Positions 27,930 through 36,450 of a stretch of DNA of 64,000 nt are shown here, in pieces; position 1 is the stretch's first letter; every line of letters starts with the position of its first letter. The notes beneath the pieces were generated by a model. That model was not told the DNA's origin. It worked only from the letters and a program-made list of their open reading frames with translations, and did not search any database. Source of the stretch: Myxococcales bacterium (lineage in GTDB: Bacteria; Myxococcota; Myxococcia; Myxococcales; Myxococcaceae); contig JAUXRI010000247.1 of NCBI GenBank assembly GCA_030681895.1, positions 62,001 through 126,000 of the forward strand, written 5' to 3'. The position numbers were made by a program, and so were the translations under genes.

Positions 27930-29327
27930 TCACTTCTTCTCGAGGTCGCGCTTCGCTGCCTGGCGCGCCTCGGCCCACGCAGAGCGGACGCGATCGACCA
28001 CGGCCTTCGTTCGATCGAAGGCTTCTTTCGCACGAGGGTCGGCTTCTGCCAGCCGCTCCCCAACGAGCGCCGCGAGCTCGGGCTTCTTCGGCTCCTTGAG
28101 CAGCTCCTCCAGCGTGACGAGCGCACGCAGCGGCCGGCCCTTCATCGCCTCGAGCAAGGCGGGCACGTCGACGGCAGGCGCCTGAAGGCACTCGACCGAC
28201 GGCGCACCGGGGCTCCACGACGGTGGAAACAGCAGCGCGAGCCGCGTGAAGAAGACCGCCTCGAAGGCCGATACGCCTTCCGCGAAGGTGATGGGAAAGG
28301 GCCCGAGGCGCGAGGTGTCGAGCAGCCACTCCGAGCGGTTCACCCAGCCGTGCGTGAGCCAGCTGGCGAGCGAGAACGCTCCGGCGCGGTCTGACGGCTT
28401 CGCGCCCGCAACCGACGAGGTCCCCAGCGCCCATGCCGTCGTTGCGTCTTCGAGGCGCTTCACCAGCGTCGAGAGGTGCGTCGGAGTGAAGAGCGCGCCG
28501 GCTTCGGTGAAGGCGAGGTACTGACCCTGGGCCGCGGCGAGGCCAACGTTGGTGCGCACCGAGGCGTCGCTCGAGGTGCTGGGGAGCGAGACCACCGTCA
28601 CGCCGCTGCGCGCGCGCGGCTTCTCGAGCAGCGCATCGAGCCGGTCTGCCGGCAGGGTCGCGACGACGATCAGCTCGAGCGGACGGCGCTGCTGATTCAC
28701 CAGTGACGAGAGCGTGCCGGCGAGCTGCGACTCATCGGCCGACGACGACACCACCACCGAGACCAGGCCTGGCGTGCGGTCGGGAGTCGTCGCTGCGGTG
28801 CCCCGCTTCGCGAACAGCAACAGACGATCAGCCGCCGCGTCGGGGTTCACCTGCTCGAGCAGCTGCCGGAGCGCCGCCTCAGTGTCGGCCGAGAGGCCAG
28901 ACGTTCGATGGGCGGTCACCACGACATCACGTGCCGAGACGACGTAGCCCGCTGAGGCCAGCCACCGGCGCACGTCGGGCTCGGCGAACGAAGGGGTCGG
29001 CGTCGAATTCGTCAGCGCACCAAGGAGCGACGAGGCGGACGACGCGTTGGCGAACGAGAAGACGAGGTCGGCCTGGCCCGCGGCCGAGGCCAGCGCGCGG
29101 AAGGCGGCGCCACCGTCAGCCAGCGCGAAGCCGTCGAAGGCCACCACGACGTCGGGGTGGAACGCGCCGATCTCGTCGAGCGACGCCGGGTCGACGAGCA
29201 CGGTGCAGCCGTTGCCTTCGATCACCCGAACGAGCGCGAGATCGCTCGCCAGCATTACGACGCGCTTCTTCAAGCCGACGCGTCGCGTGACGAGCGTGCG
29301 CAGATCTGCGGCGTGTTGGGCAGCCAT
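27930..29327 (-). CDS. GT2-like glycosyltransferase, last gene of the Wzm/Wzt operon
   Basis: The product has 465 residues. The N-terminal part (about 1-165) looks like a Rossmann-type domain (VVMLASDLALVRV, DVVVAFDGFAL). A GT-A glycosyltransferase domain follows: GLVSVVVSSSADESQLAGTL near 187, SLPSTSSDASVRTNVGLA and AAQGQYLAFTEAGALF near 270, where the usual DxD is reduced to TEAG. The altered DxD makes activity uncertain. It starts two bases after the wzt stop. In M. xanthus the comparable third gene of the O-antigen export operon is also a glycosyltransferase (rfbC/wbgA), though longer. Confidence 0.75.
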   Translation of the reverse strand: MAAQHAADLRTLVTRRVGLKKRVVMLASDLALVRVIEGNGCTVLVDPASLDEIGAFHPDVVVAFDGFALADGGAAFRALASAAGQADLVFSFANASSASSLLGALTNSTPTPSFAEPDVRRWLASAGYVVSARDVVVTAHRTSGLSADTEAALRQLLEQVNPDAAADRLLLFAKRGTAATTPDRTPGLVSVVVSSSADESQLAGTLSSLVNQQRRPLELIVVATLPADRLDALLEKPRARSGVTVVSLPSTSSDASVRTNVGLAAAQGQYLAFTEAGALFTPTHLSTLVKRLEDATTAWALGTSSVAGAKPSDRAGAFSLASWLTHGWVNRSEWLLDTSRLGPFPITFAEGVSAFEAVFFTRLALLFPPSWSPGAPSVECLQAPAVDVPALLEAMKGRPLRALVTLEELLKEPKKPELAALVGERLAEADPRAKEAFDRTKAVVDRVRSAWAEARQAAKRDLEKK

Positions 29328-29329
29328 GC

Positions 29330-30619
29330 TCAGGCCTGCGCCGTGGCCTTCACGGCCGGGGACGCGGGAATCGGTTCGCTCCGCGGCTCCGTCGACCAGG
29401 CGTGCTCGGGACGAATGAGGCCAAGGCCCGACGGGTGCGGCGCGACGACGAGTGACTTCGAGAGCGCGTGCGGCGGCAGCCCGGCGCTCCAGGCGGTGGC
29501 GGTCAGCACGTGAGCGCCGTCACCGAGCCCGAGCCGGGGCAGCGTGAGCCTCGCGGTCGCCCGGCCGCTGGGCAGCGTTCCCGTTGAGTACAGCGTCTTG
29601 AAGAGCGCGACGCCCGAGACGGTCGCGATCTCGACCGAGACGTCGCAGCGCGCCTCTGACGACAGCTCGAGATCGACGTACACCTCGAGGGCGCTGTCGG
29701 CCGAGAACGCCGACGGCTGGGCACCGACGCCATCACGCAGCCTGAGCTCGACGACCTGCACCGGAGACTTGACCTCGGCGGGAGACGGCGACGCCTCGAC
29801 CTGTGGCAGCGCGAGACCCGGCGCCGAGAGCGCGGAGTGCCCGGTGCGATCGCCTTCGGCTTCGGCGGCCGCGATGGCCTGCCGGTACGCCGAGACGACC
29901 TGGCGCGGGTCTCCCACCATGCGGGTCTTGCCACCGTCGATCCACACGGCCGCGTCGCACCACGTCTCGATGCTCGCGAGGTCGTGCGTCACGAAGAGGA
30001 TGGTCTTCCCCGACTGGCGGAACTCATTCATCTTCGCCGACGACTTGCGGGCGAAGTGCGCGTCACCGACCGAGAGGATCTCGTCGATGATCAGGATCTC
30101 GGGATCGACGTGGGTCGCGACCGCGAAGGCCAGCCGCATGAACATTCCGCTCGAATAGGTGCGGACCGGCTCGTCGATGAAGTCGCCCAGCTCGGCGAAC
30201 TCGATGATCTCGTCGACGCGCGACTTCACCTCGTTGCGCGACATGCCGAGGATGATGCCGTTGATCAGGATGTTCTCGCGGCCAGTGAAGTCGGGGTGAA
30301 AGCCGGCGCCGAGCTCGAGCAACGCCGAGATGCGCCCGTTGACGGTGATCGTGCCCGAGGTCGGCGCGTAGATGCCCGTCACCAGCTTCAGCAGCGTGCT
30401 CTTGCCTGAGCCGTTGCGGCCGACGATGCCCATCGTGGTGCCACGCGGGACGACCAGGTTCATGCCCTTGAGCGCCTCGATGTGCGTCGCGGGTTCCTTC
30501 AGCTTGCGCTGCCCCTTGAGGATCCGCACCACCTCGCTCTTGAGCGTGGTGATCTCATTGCGCCGGTTGCGCTTCTGAAAGTGCTTCGTGACGTTGTCGA
30601 TGACGATCGCGTTCGACAT
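29330..30619 (-). CDS. wzt: ABC transporter ATPase for polysaccharide export
   Basis: The 429-residue product powers export of a lipid-linked glycan through Wzm. Residues 1-250 are the ATPase: Walker A GRNGSGKST near 67, signature YSSGMFMRLAFA near 155, Walker B ILIIDEILSVGD near 175 and switch THDLAS near 208. The C-terminal 170 residues form a separate beta domain of the Wzt-C kind, which in other systems recognises the capped end of the O-antigen; the polymer here cannot be deduced. It lies three bases after wzm and two before the GT2-like gene. Confidence 0.93.
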   Translation of the reverse strand: MSNAIVIDNVTKHFQKRNRRNEITTLKSEVVRILKGQRKLKEPATHIEALKGMNLVVPRGTTMGIVGRNGSGKSTLLKLVTGIYAPTSGTITVNGRISALLELGAGFHPDFTGRENILINGIILGMSRNEVKSRVDEIIEFAELGDFIDEPVRTYSSGMFMRLAFAVATHVDPEILIIDEILSVGDAHFARKSSAKMNEFRQSGKTILFVTHDLASIETWCDAAVWIDGGKTRMVGDPRQVVSAYRQAIAAAEAEGDRTGHSALSAPGLALPQVEASPSPAEVKSPVQVVELRLRDGVGAQPSAFSADSALEVYVDLELSSEARCDVSVEIATVSGVALFKTLYSTGTLPSGRATARLTLPRLGLGDGAHVLTATAWSAGLPPHALSKSLVVAPHPSGLGLIRPEHAWSTEPRSEPIPASPAVKATAQA

Positions 30620-30622
30620 GGC

Positions 30623-31435
30623 TCACACCAGCTCGGCGAACTCTTCACGCCGGCGTTCGAAGACCGCAGACGACAGCCACAGGACGATGAGCGTGATGGC
30701 CGCCACGACGAGCAACGGCTGCAGCTCGGGCACCTGGTGCGCGAAGAAGACGTCGCGCCAGGCCGTCATCAGCGCGGCGATCGGGTTGATGAGCACGATG
30801 GTGTGCTGCACCTCGTCGGCGCTCATCACGATGCCGAACCGATCGATCCCCTTCACCGAACGAACGTCCCACAACACGGGCGTGAGGAAGAACGCCAGCT
30901 GCATCACGTTGGCGATGATGTGCTGCAGATCGCGGAACGCCACGTTCAGCGCCGAGAGCAGGTACGTGATGGCGAGGGTGAAGAGCGTCTGCAGCACCAA
31001 CAACGGCAGCACGAAGATCAGGTGCCACGTCGGCGAGTCCTGGAACGCGGTGCCCAGGACGAAGAGCAGCGGAATCGAGAGCACGAAGTTGATCAGGTTC
31101 GTCAGCACGACGTACGCGGGCAAGACCTGCGCCGGGAACCGGACCTTCGTCAGCAGATCCTTCCGATCGCTGACTGACGTCGTCCCGCCGAGCACCGAGG
31201 TCGAGAAGAAGAGCCAGGGGAGCAACCCGCTGAACAAATAGAACGGGTACCGCGCTGGCGCGTTCTCCATGAGTACGCCGAACACGAGCGCGTAGACGGC
31301 CATGCTGAGGGTCGGGTTCAGGAACGTCCACAGGAAGCCGAGCACCGACGCGCGGTAGCGGGCCTTCAGCTCTCGCAACGAGAGCGCCCAGAGCAGCGCG
31401 CGGTACTGGTACAGCTCCTGAAGGTTGCGGACCAT
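30623..31435 (-). CDS. wzm: ABC-2 type polysaccharide export permease
   Basis: The 270-residue inner-membrane protein has six predicted helices. It shows the family start LSLRELKARYRASVLGFLW, then the re-entrant region LFFSTSVLGG, and LINPIAALMTAWRDV near the end. It forms the channel with Wzt. It is preceded by a 71-base gap after the gene at 31507, so the operon may have an internal promoter here, though no clear one is seen. Confidence 0.93.
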   Translation of the reverse strand: MVRNLQELYQYRALLWALSLRELKARYRASVLGFLWTFLNPTLSMAVYALVFGVLMENAPARYPFYLFSGLLPWLFFSTSVLGGTTSVSDRKDLLTKVRFPAQVLPAYVVLTNLINFVLSIPLLFVLGTAFQDSPTWHLIFVLPLLVLQTLFTLAITYLLSALNVAFRDLQHIIANVMQLAFFLTPVLWDVRSVKGIDRFGIVMSADEVQHTIVLINPIAALMTAWRDVFFAHQVPELQPLLVVAAITLIVLWLSSAVFERRREEFAELV

Positions 31436-31506
31436 GGGGGCGCGGGGTGCCTACCGCATGGGCCCCTACCCCACAACCCGCGCAGCCTGTTTCTGAGGGC
31501 CCGCGA

Positions 31507-32019
31507 CTAGCGGCTCTTCGGAGCGCGCGGCCGCTTCGACGTCGACTTCGACTTCGGCGCGGGCGCCTTCGCGGTGAGCTTCGGCACCTTCAACACGACA
31601 GGCTTCGGCGGTGCTTCGACCTTCGCGAGCTGGGCTTCGAGCGCGGCCACCTTCGAGCGCAGCCGAACGACCTCGGCGGTGAGCTGCGAGTAGCCGTCGA
31701 GCACGTGGCCGTTGAACACCACCTGCCGCGCGAGCGCCTCGTTGATGAAGATCTGCCCGACCCTTCGGAACGCCTGCTTCGCGAGCACGACTGCCTGACC
31801 TGCCACGCCGTCACGGTGCGTCTCGATCGGCAGCCCTTGCGTCGCGTCGACGTGCTCCGACATGGACTCGACCGCGAAGGCGAACGCCTCGACCGGCGCT
31901 TCAGTGCCTTCGTCCAGGCCGGCGTCCTCCGACGGCGGGAGCAGCCCGCGCGCCCCGAGGCGCTCCTTCACCACGTCGAGCAGCTTCTTCGTCGTCACGT
32001 CTTTTCCGAACAGCTTCAT
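31507..32019 (-). CDS. hypothetical protein of the polysaccharide operon
   Basis: The 170-residue product has no signal or membrane segment. The start (MKLFGKDVTTKKLLDVVKER) leads into a helical core with SKVAALEAQLAKVEAPPK, probably a short coiled coil. The tail is Lys/Pro/Ala-rich and ends in a strongly basic stretch (SKSTSKRPRAPKSR). It might bind nucleic acid or a polyanion. The ATG start overlaps the stop of the double glycosyltransferase gene as ATGA. No family is recognised. Confidence 0.65.
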   Translation of the reverse strand: MKLFGKDVTTKKLLDVVKERLGARGLLPPSEDAGLDEGTEAPVEAFAFAVESMSEHVDATQGLPIETHRDGVAGQAVVLAKQAFRRVGQIFINEALARQVVFNGHVLDGYSQLTAEVVRLRSKVAALEAQLAKVEAPPKPVVLKVPKLTAKAPAPKSKSTSKRPRAPKSR

Positions 32020-34259
32020 CGTTCGCTCCGGTGCCGACTGATTCGGGAAATCGTGGAGAGCCACGCGTCGATGACGGTGGGCCACTGGTGCTTCGCTCCG
32101 TACGCGCGGGCCTTCTTCGACAACGCCGCGCGCTTCTCGCCAACGACCTTCACCGCCTCGATGAACGAGCGCTCGTCGTCATAGCCTGCGCCCGCCGCGC
32201 TGCGCTCCAGCTGCCCACGAATGACGGCGCCCGACGTGTTGCCGATGACGGGCGTGCCGACCGCGAAGGCCTCGAGCGCCAGCAGCGACAGGCTCTCGTA
32301 CCGGCTGGGAACGACGACGGCCATCGCACCGCCGAGCGCGTCCCACTTGGTCTGCTCGTCGACCCGGCCCAGCGCGATGACGCGGTCGCCCCGTGGCTTG
32401 AGCTCTCCCGAACCGGCGAGCACCAGGGTCGGCGCGTCGTGGAAGGCCTTCACCAGCGCTTGATGGAATTCGATCAACTCCGACACGCCCTTCCCTGACT
32501 CCATTCGCCCGACGTACAGCAGGTACGGGCCCTGGACGTCGAAGGCGTCTCGGAAGCGCTCGGGCTTCGGGGCGAGCGGAGTGACGCCGACACCGACGAC
32601 ACTCGACGGCGCTGCGTTCGGAAAGCGGGCGCGGATCAACGCTTCTTCCTCCGGCGTGTTGCAGAGCAGCGCGCGCGGTTGCTCGAAGACGTCGGCGAAC
32701 AGATGGAATGCCAGCGGCGGCTCGTCATGCGCAGTCGGCACGACGAGTGCGCGATCGGCGAGCAGCGGAACGCCGTACACCGTCGGTTGGTAGAGGTACG
32801 TGAAGAAGGCCACCGCGTCGAAGCGCTCCCGCTCGGCGACCAGACGTTCGAGGAGCGCAGGCGAGGTCGGCCCTTGATCGGCGAGCCACCTCGACTCGGT
32901 CACCAGATCCTGCGGCTTGCCGAAGAGCTGGTCCGACAGCCGGTTGAACCCACGAACGTTGCGGAAGCGGCTCGACGGGAAGCGATGCACGGTGAGCGGG
33001 CCGTCGCGCGACGTGCCGGCCTCGAGTTCGTTCTTCCACGAGAGGTGATCGGTCGCGCAGGTGGTGAAGACCTCGACGGCGGCGTGGGGAGCCAGCGCCA
33101 TCGCCACCTGCCGGGCGTGGGCCTCGGCGCCACCGACGATGAACTCTCCGAAGCGCTGCACGACGAAGGCGACGCGTGGCCGGGTGGTTCGCCGCTTCGG
33201 AGCCGACCGGCGCTCCGGGAGCGCGTGCCGCAGGGCGTTGGCGACCGACTCGAGCGAGAAGTCCGCGAGGCGCTCCTTCTGCCCGACGACCAACTGCTCG
33301 CGCATCGCCGGATTCGAGGTGACGTGGAGCGCAACCTCGGCGAGTGCCGCGAAGTGCTTCTCGTCGAACACCAGCCCTCGACCACCCATCGTCTCGGGCA
33401 CGGCTGCGGCGCCGAACGCCAGCACCGGCACCTCGCTCGCGAAGGCTTCGAGCAGCGGTACGCCGAGCCCCTCGTGCTCGCTCATCGAGACGAACAGGTC
33501 AGCGGAGCGATACGCAGCGACGAGCTGGGCGTGCGGCACCTTGCCGAGGAACGTCACCTGCCCCAGGGCATCAGCGCGGCGCTTGAGCGCCTTGAAGGCG
33601 GCCTGACCCGCGTCGTACCCGCCGACGATCACCAACTGAGCGCGCGGCGCGATGCGCTTGAGCTCTTGATGGAGCGACAGCAGATCGTCGACGCGCTTGT
33701 GCGGCACCACCCGGCTCACCGAGACGATTCGGGGAGCGCCGCGCGTTTGCAGCCGGGCGAGCAGGCCTGCGTCAGCCTGCGACGGGCCGAAGCGCTCCGG
33801 CTCGACCAACAGCGGCACCACCTTCACCTCACGGTGGCCGACCGCCACGAGCTCGCGCGCGTTGAAGGCCGAGACGCCGATGGCGACGTCGACGTGGCCA
33901 GCCAGCGCGGTCAGCTGCGCACGCCCGGTGACGAGCGGCTCGGCGAGGCGGGTGCCGGCGTAGAAGCCGGCCGGCGTGATGTTGTGAAACACGAGGCCAC
34001 GTCGGCACGGCAGGTGGAGCACCTTCGCCACCAGGCTCGAGGCGATGCCGTGATGATAGAGAACGAGATCGTCGGGCTCGACGCGCAGCTTCGAGATCGG
34101 GTGAACGATGGCATCGAAGCCCGGAGCGACCTCGCCCGCGAAGACCTCGCCCCTCATGCCGAGGTGCCGGAGCGCCCGCTGAAAGCCGATGGCCGCGGCG
34201 CCCATGGCGTCACCTGGGCGGAAGTTCGGCACGAGCTGATGCACCCGGTGTGAAGCCAA
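32016..34259 (-). CDS. tandem GT4-GT4 glycosyltransferase
   Basis: The product has 747 residues with two complete GT-B fold glycosyltransferases joined head to tail. The first (about 1-355) has the retaining GT4 signature EHEGLGVPLLEAFA near 262, with two Glu seven residues apart. The second (about 362-735) has RYESLSLLALEAFAVGTP near 645 and VGRMESGKGV near 580. Each probably adds one sugar, so one chain could make a two-sugar step in the glycan exported by Wzm/Wzt. The start is read as TTG 34259 without a clear ribosome site; GTG 34244 is an alternative. Confidence 0.85.
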   Translation of the reverse strand: MASHRVHQLVPNFRPGDAMGAAAIGFQRALRHLGMRGEVFAGEVAPGFDAIVHPISKLRVEPDDLVLYHHGIASSLVAKVLHLPCRRGLVFHNITPAGFYAGTRLAEPLVTGRAQLTALAGHVDVAIGVSAFNARELVAVGHREVKVVPLLVEPERFGPSQADAGLLARLQTRGAPRIVSVSRVVPHKRVDDLLSLHQELKRIAPRAQLVIVGGYDAGQAAFKALKRRADALGQVTFLGKVPHAQLVAAYRSADLFVSMSEHEGLGVPLLEAFASEVPVLAFGAAAVPETMGGRGLVFDEKHFAALAEVALHVTSNPAMREQLVVGQKERLADFSLESVANALRHALPERRSAPKRRTTRPRVAFVVQRFGEFIVGGAEAHARQVAMALAPHAAVEVFTTCATDHLSWKNELEAGTSRDGPLTVHRFPSSRFRNVRGFNRLSDQLFGKPQDLVTESRWLADQGPTSPALLERLVAERERFDAVAFFTYLYQPTVYGVPLLADRALVVPTAHDEPPLAFHLFADVFEQPRALLCNTPEEEALIRARFPNAAPSSVVGVGVTPLAPKPERFRDAFDVQGPYLLYVGRMESGKGVSELIEFHQALVKAFHDAPTLVLAGSGELKPRGDRVIALGRVDEQTKWDALGGAMAVVVPSRYESLSLLALEAFAVGTPVIGNTSGAVIRGQLERSAAGAGYDDERSFIEAVKVVGEKRAALSKKARAYGAKHQWPTVIDAWLSTISRISRHRSER

Positions 34260-34295
34260 CGTGCGCGCGCTGTTAGTCGAGCAGTCCCGGCAGTG

Positions 34296-34748
34296 CTACC
34301 CCGACGCGTGCAGCCGCTTCGAGAGGCGAGAGCCCCACTTCGGATCACGACGGTGAGCGACTGCGCGTCGCTGATTCGCCAACCAGTCTGGCGAACCGAT
34401 CGGGTCGAGCCAGCCGTGCATGAATCGCATCGTCAGCGGGGCGCTCGAATGCCCTGCTTCCCTGAGACGCTTCACTTCACTCCACGCGGACTCTGCGTCG
34501 AGAACCAGCGCGGCGAGGTCCAGAGTGGAGGCAGAGGCGCCAACGTTCGCTGCGCCGTGCTCCGAGAGATCGCTCAGGAGTCCGTCGAGCGCATCGACGA
34601 TGGCCTCGTTCAGCGCCAGTCTTTCCGGGCCATCACCCGACTGGGATGGCGGCAGGCCTGAGAGCGCGGACCGTGCGAGACGAACGATCTCGAGCGCGTG
34701 CGCCAGACTCCGGCGCTCGACCAGCTCGTAGACAGCGTCGACAGTCAC
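34296..34748 (-). CDS. hypothetical helical protein coupled to PilZ gene
   Basis: The 150-residue product is mainly helical (VDAVYELVERRSLAHALEIV, NEAIVDALDGLLSDLSEH) without signal or membrane segments, and ends in a basic stretch. The GTG start at 34748 overlaps the PilZ stop as GTGA. A longer reading of the same frame runs through the PilZ gene and looks like shadow sequence there (very Arg-rich). No family is recognised. Its coupling to PilZ suggests a partner that relays c-di-GMP binding. Confidence 0.65.
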   Translation of the reverse strand: MTVDAVYELVERRSLAHALEIVRLARSALSGLPPSQSGDGPERLALNEAIVDALDGLLSDLSEHGAANVGASASTLDLAALVLDAESAWSEVKRLREAGHSSAPLTMRFMHGWLDPIGSPDWLANQRRAVAHRRDPKWGSRLSKRLHASG

Positions 34749-35044
34749 AACACGGCGCTGATGGCGCACGCCGCGTCGGTGTCGAGCCCGATGAACGCCG
34801 CGCCAAACCCATCGGGCGTCACGTGCGTCACCCGCGCGAAGGTGCTCACCAGCGGGGCGTTCTTCGCGGGCGCAAACTGCACGTGCACCGTCGCGTGCCG
34901 GGGCGGCGTCGCGCGCGAGGCGATGAACATGCCGCCCGCCGAGAGATCGCTCGCGTAGTCGATCTCGTAGCCACCCTCGCTCGACGACTGGTGGTGCACG
35001 AGGATTCGAACTGGCTTGCGGTCGGCGATGCGGCGCTCGTTCAT
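34745..35044 (-). CDS. PilZ-domain protein (c-di-GMP receptor type)
   Basis: The 99 residues are almost only a PilZ domain. The c-di-GMP-binding Arg motif lies at the N-terminus (ERRIADRKPVR, RxxxR), and the second motif DLSAGGMF near residue 33 fits D/NxSxxG. Both are intact, so binding is likely. It is the first gene of the minus-strand polysaccharide operon, 66 bases from the divergent GT4 gene, and probably conveys c-di-GMP control to glycan synthesis or export. Confidence 0.9.
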   Translation of the reverse strand: MNERRIADRKPVRILVHHQSSSEGGYEIDYASDLSAGGMFIASRATPPRHATVHVQFAPAKNAPLVSTFARVTHVTPDGFGAAFIGLDTDAACAISAVL

Positions 35045-35110
35045 GGGTGCGGACCTTGGTTGATCTCGTCACGGCAGCGCAACGGGGGCCCTGTGGTATG
35101 CGCTCCCACC

Positions 35111-36202
35111 GTGTCACCGAACCAGCCGGTCGCCCTCGATGCTTCTCTCTGGGACGAGCCGATCACCGGCATCGGGCTCTACACACGACAGCTGCACCGG
35201 GCGCTCGTCGCGGCGGGCGAACCCGTCGAGCGATGGGGTGCACGCACGAGCGGGGAGCTCCCGCGGCGTGGCGCGTCTCGAACCGGGTGGACCGTCGCGC
35301 ACCTCGCGAGCGCGTTGTCCGAACGCCGGCCCCGCCTCTTCCACGCGCTGGCGAACTTCAACCTGCCGCTCCAGCGCGTGCCGGGAGTTCCGTACGTGCT
35401 GACGGTGCACGATCTGGTGCCGCTCCTGTTGCCCGAGACCGTCTCGACGGCGTTTCGCTGGCAGTTCCGTCTGTGGCTCGCGCGCGCCACCACCGTCGCG
35501 GAGCGGATCATCTGCGTGTCCCACGTCGCGCGAACGAGCCTGCTTCAGCACGTCGACGTCGACCCCTCGAAGCTCACGGTCATCCATCACGGAGTCGATC
35601 ACGTCGAGGCTGTCGCGCCGCCCGATCGCATCACCACCGCCTGGCTCGACGCGCTCGGGTTGCCTGATCCCTTCGTGCTGTACGCGGGCGCGCTCGACGC
35701 GCGGAAGAACGTCGAACTCGTGCTGCGCGCGATGGAGCACCTGTTCCAGCAAGGCCGGCGCGCGACGCTGGTGCTCGCAGGGCAACGCTGGTTCGGCAGC
35801 GGCTCCATCGAGAAGCACGTCCTCCGGTTGAAGGAGGCGGGCGTCGACGTGCGCGCGCTCGGCTACCTCGAGGACTCGGTCTTCTACGCGCTGATGAAAC
35901 GCGCCGGCGTCTTCGTGTTCCCGTCACGCTACGAGGGCTTCGGGCTGCCGCCGCTCGAGGCGATGCGCCTGGGCGTGCCCACCATCATCTCGGACGCGGG
36001 CTCGCTGCCAGAGATCTGCGGCCAGGGCGCGTGGCAGGTCGGCGTCGATGACGTCAGTGGCCTCGCGCAGAAGCTCGACATGCTCCTCGGTGACTCTTCC
36101 GCACGCGCGTCACTGGCGAAGGCCGGCCTCGAACGCGCGCGCCAGTTCTCGTGGGCGAAGACGGCGAACGAGACGATCGCGGTGTACGCGCAGACGTCGT
36201 GA
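35111..36202 (+). CDS. GT4-family glycosyltransferase
   Basis: The 363-residue product has a GT-B fold and is typical of mannosyltransferase-like GT4 enzymes: GIGLYTRQLHRALVAAG near residue 20, YVLTVHDLVPLL near 98, VIHHGVDHV, YAGALDARKNVELVL near 195, and RYEGFGLPPLEAMRLGVPT near 278 with the E-x7-E pair. It starts at GTG 35111; an ATG 13 bases upstream is out of frame. It is transcribed away from the PilZ-led operon and probably adds a sugar to the same glycan. Confidence 0.92.
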   Translation: MSPNQPVALDASLWDEPITGIGLYTRQLHRALVAAGEPVERWGARTSGELPRRGASRTGWTVAHLASALSERRPRLFHALANFNLPLQRVPGVPYVLTVHDLVPLLLPETVSTAFRWQFRLWLARATTVAERIICVSHVARTSLLQHVDVDPSKLTVIHHGVDHVEAVAPPDRITTAWLDALGLPDPFVLYAGALDARKNVELVLRAMEHLFQQGRRATLVLAGQRWFGSGSIEKHVLRLKEAGVDVRALGYLEDSVFYALMKRAGVFVFPSRYEGFGLPPLEAMRLGVPTIISDAGSLPEICGQGAWQVGVDDVSGLAQKLDMLLGDSSARASLAKAGLERARQFSWAKTANETIAVYAQTS

Positions 36203-36395
36203 CGTCGGCCTCGCATAGCGCGCCGAGACTCACACACGCGAACGCTCGGCACTCGTGGGTGAAGCCGGCGAGTGAGACGGCACCTCCCGTACGCCCAGAT
36301 GGCGACGTCGGGCCATCGCGTGGCACGTGATTCCGCGCTCCGAACCTGCTGCGCCCCGGGCGTAAGCGGATTGGGTCGGTGGCGTGATCCGCCGA

Positions 36396-36421
36396 GACCC
36401 TCCCGCACCCTCGCGGGGGTC
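36396..36421. terminator. hairpin between convergent genes, possible terminator
   Basis: GACC-CCCGC pairs with GCGGG-GGTC around a six-base loop, with a two-base bulge, in the 248-base gap (36203-36450) between the convergent GT4 and HAD genes. There is no T-tract on either side, so it may only weakly terminate. Nothing else is evident in the gap. Confidence 0.4.
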
Positions 36422-36450
36422 CAGCTCGGTTCTCGTGTGCGCGATGCCAG

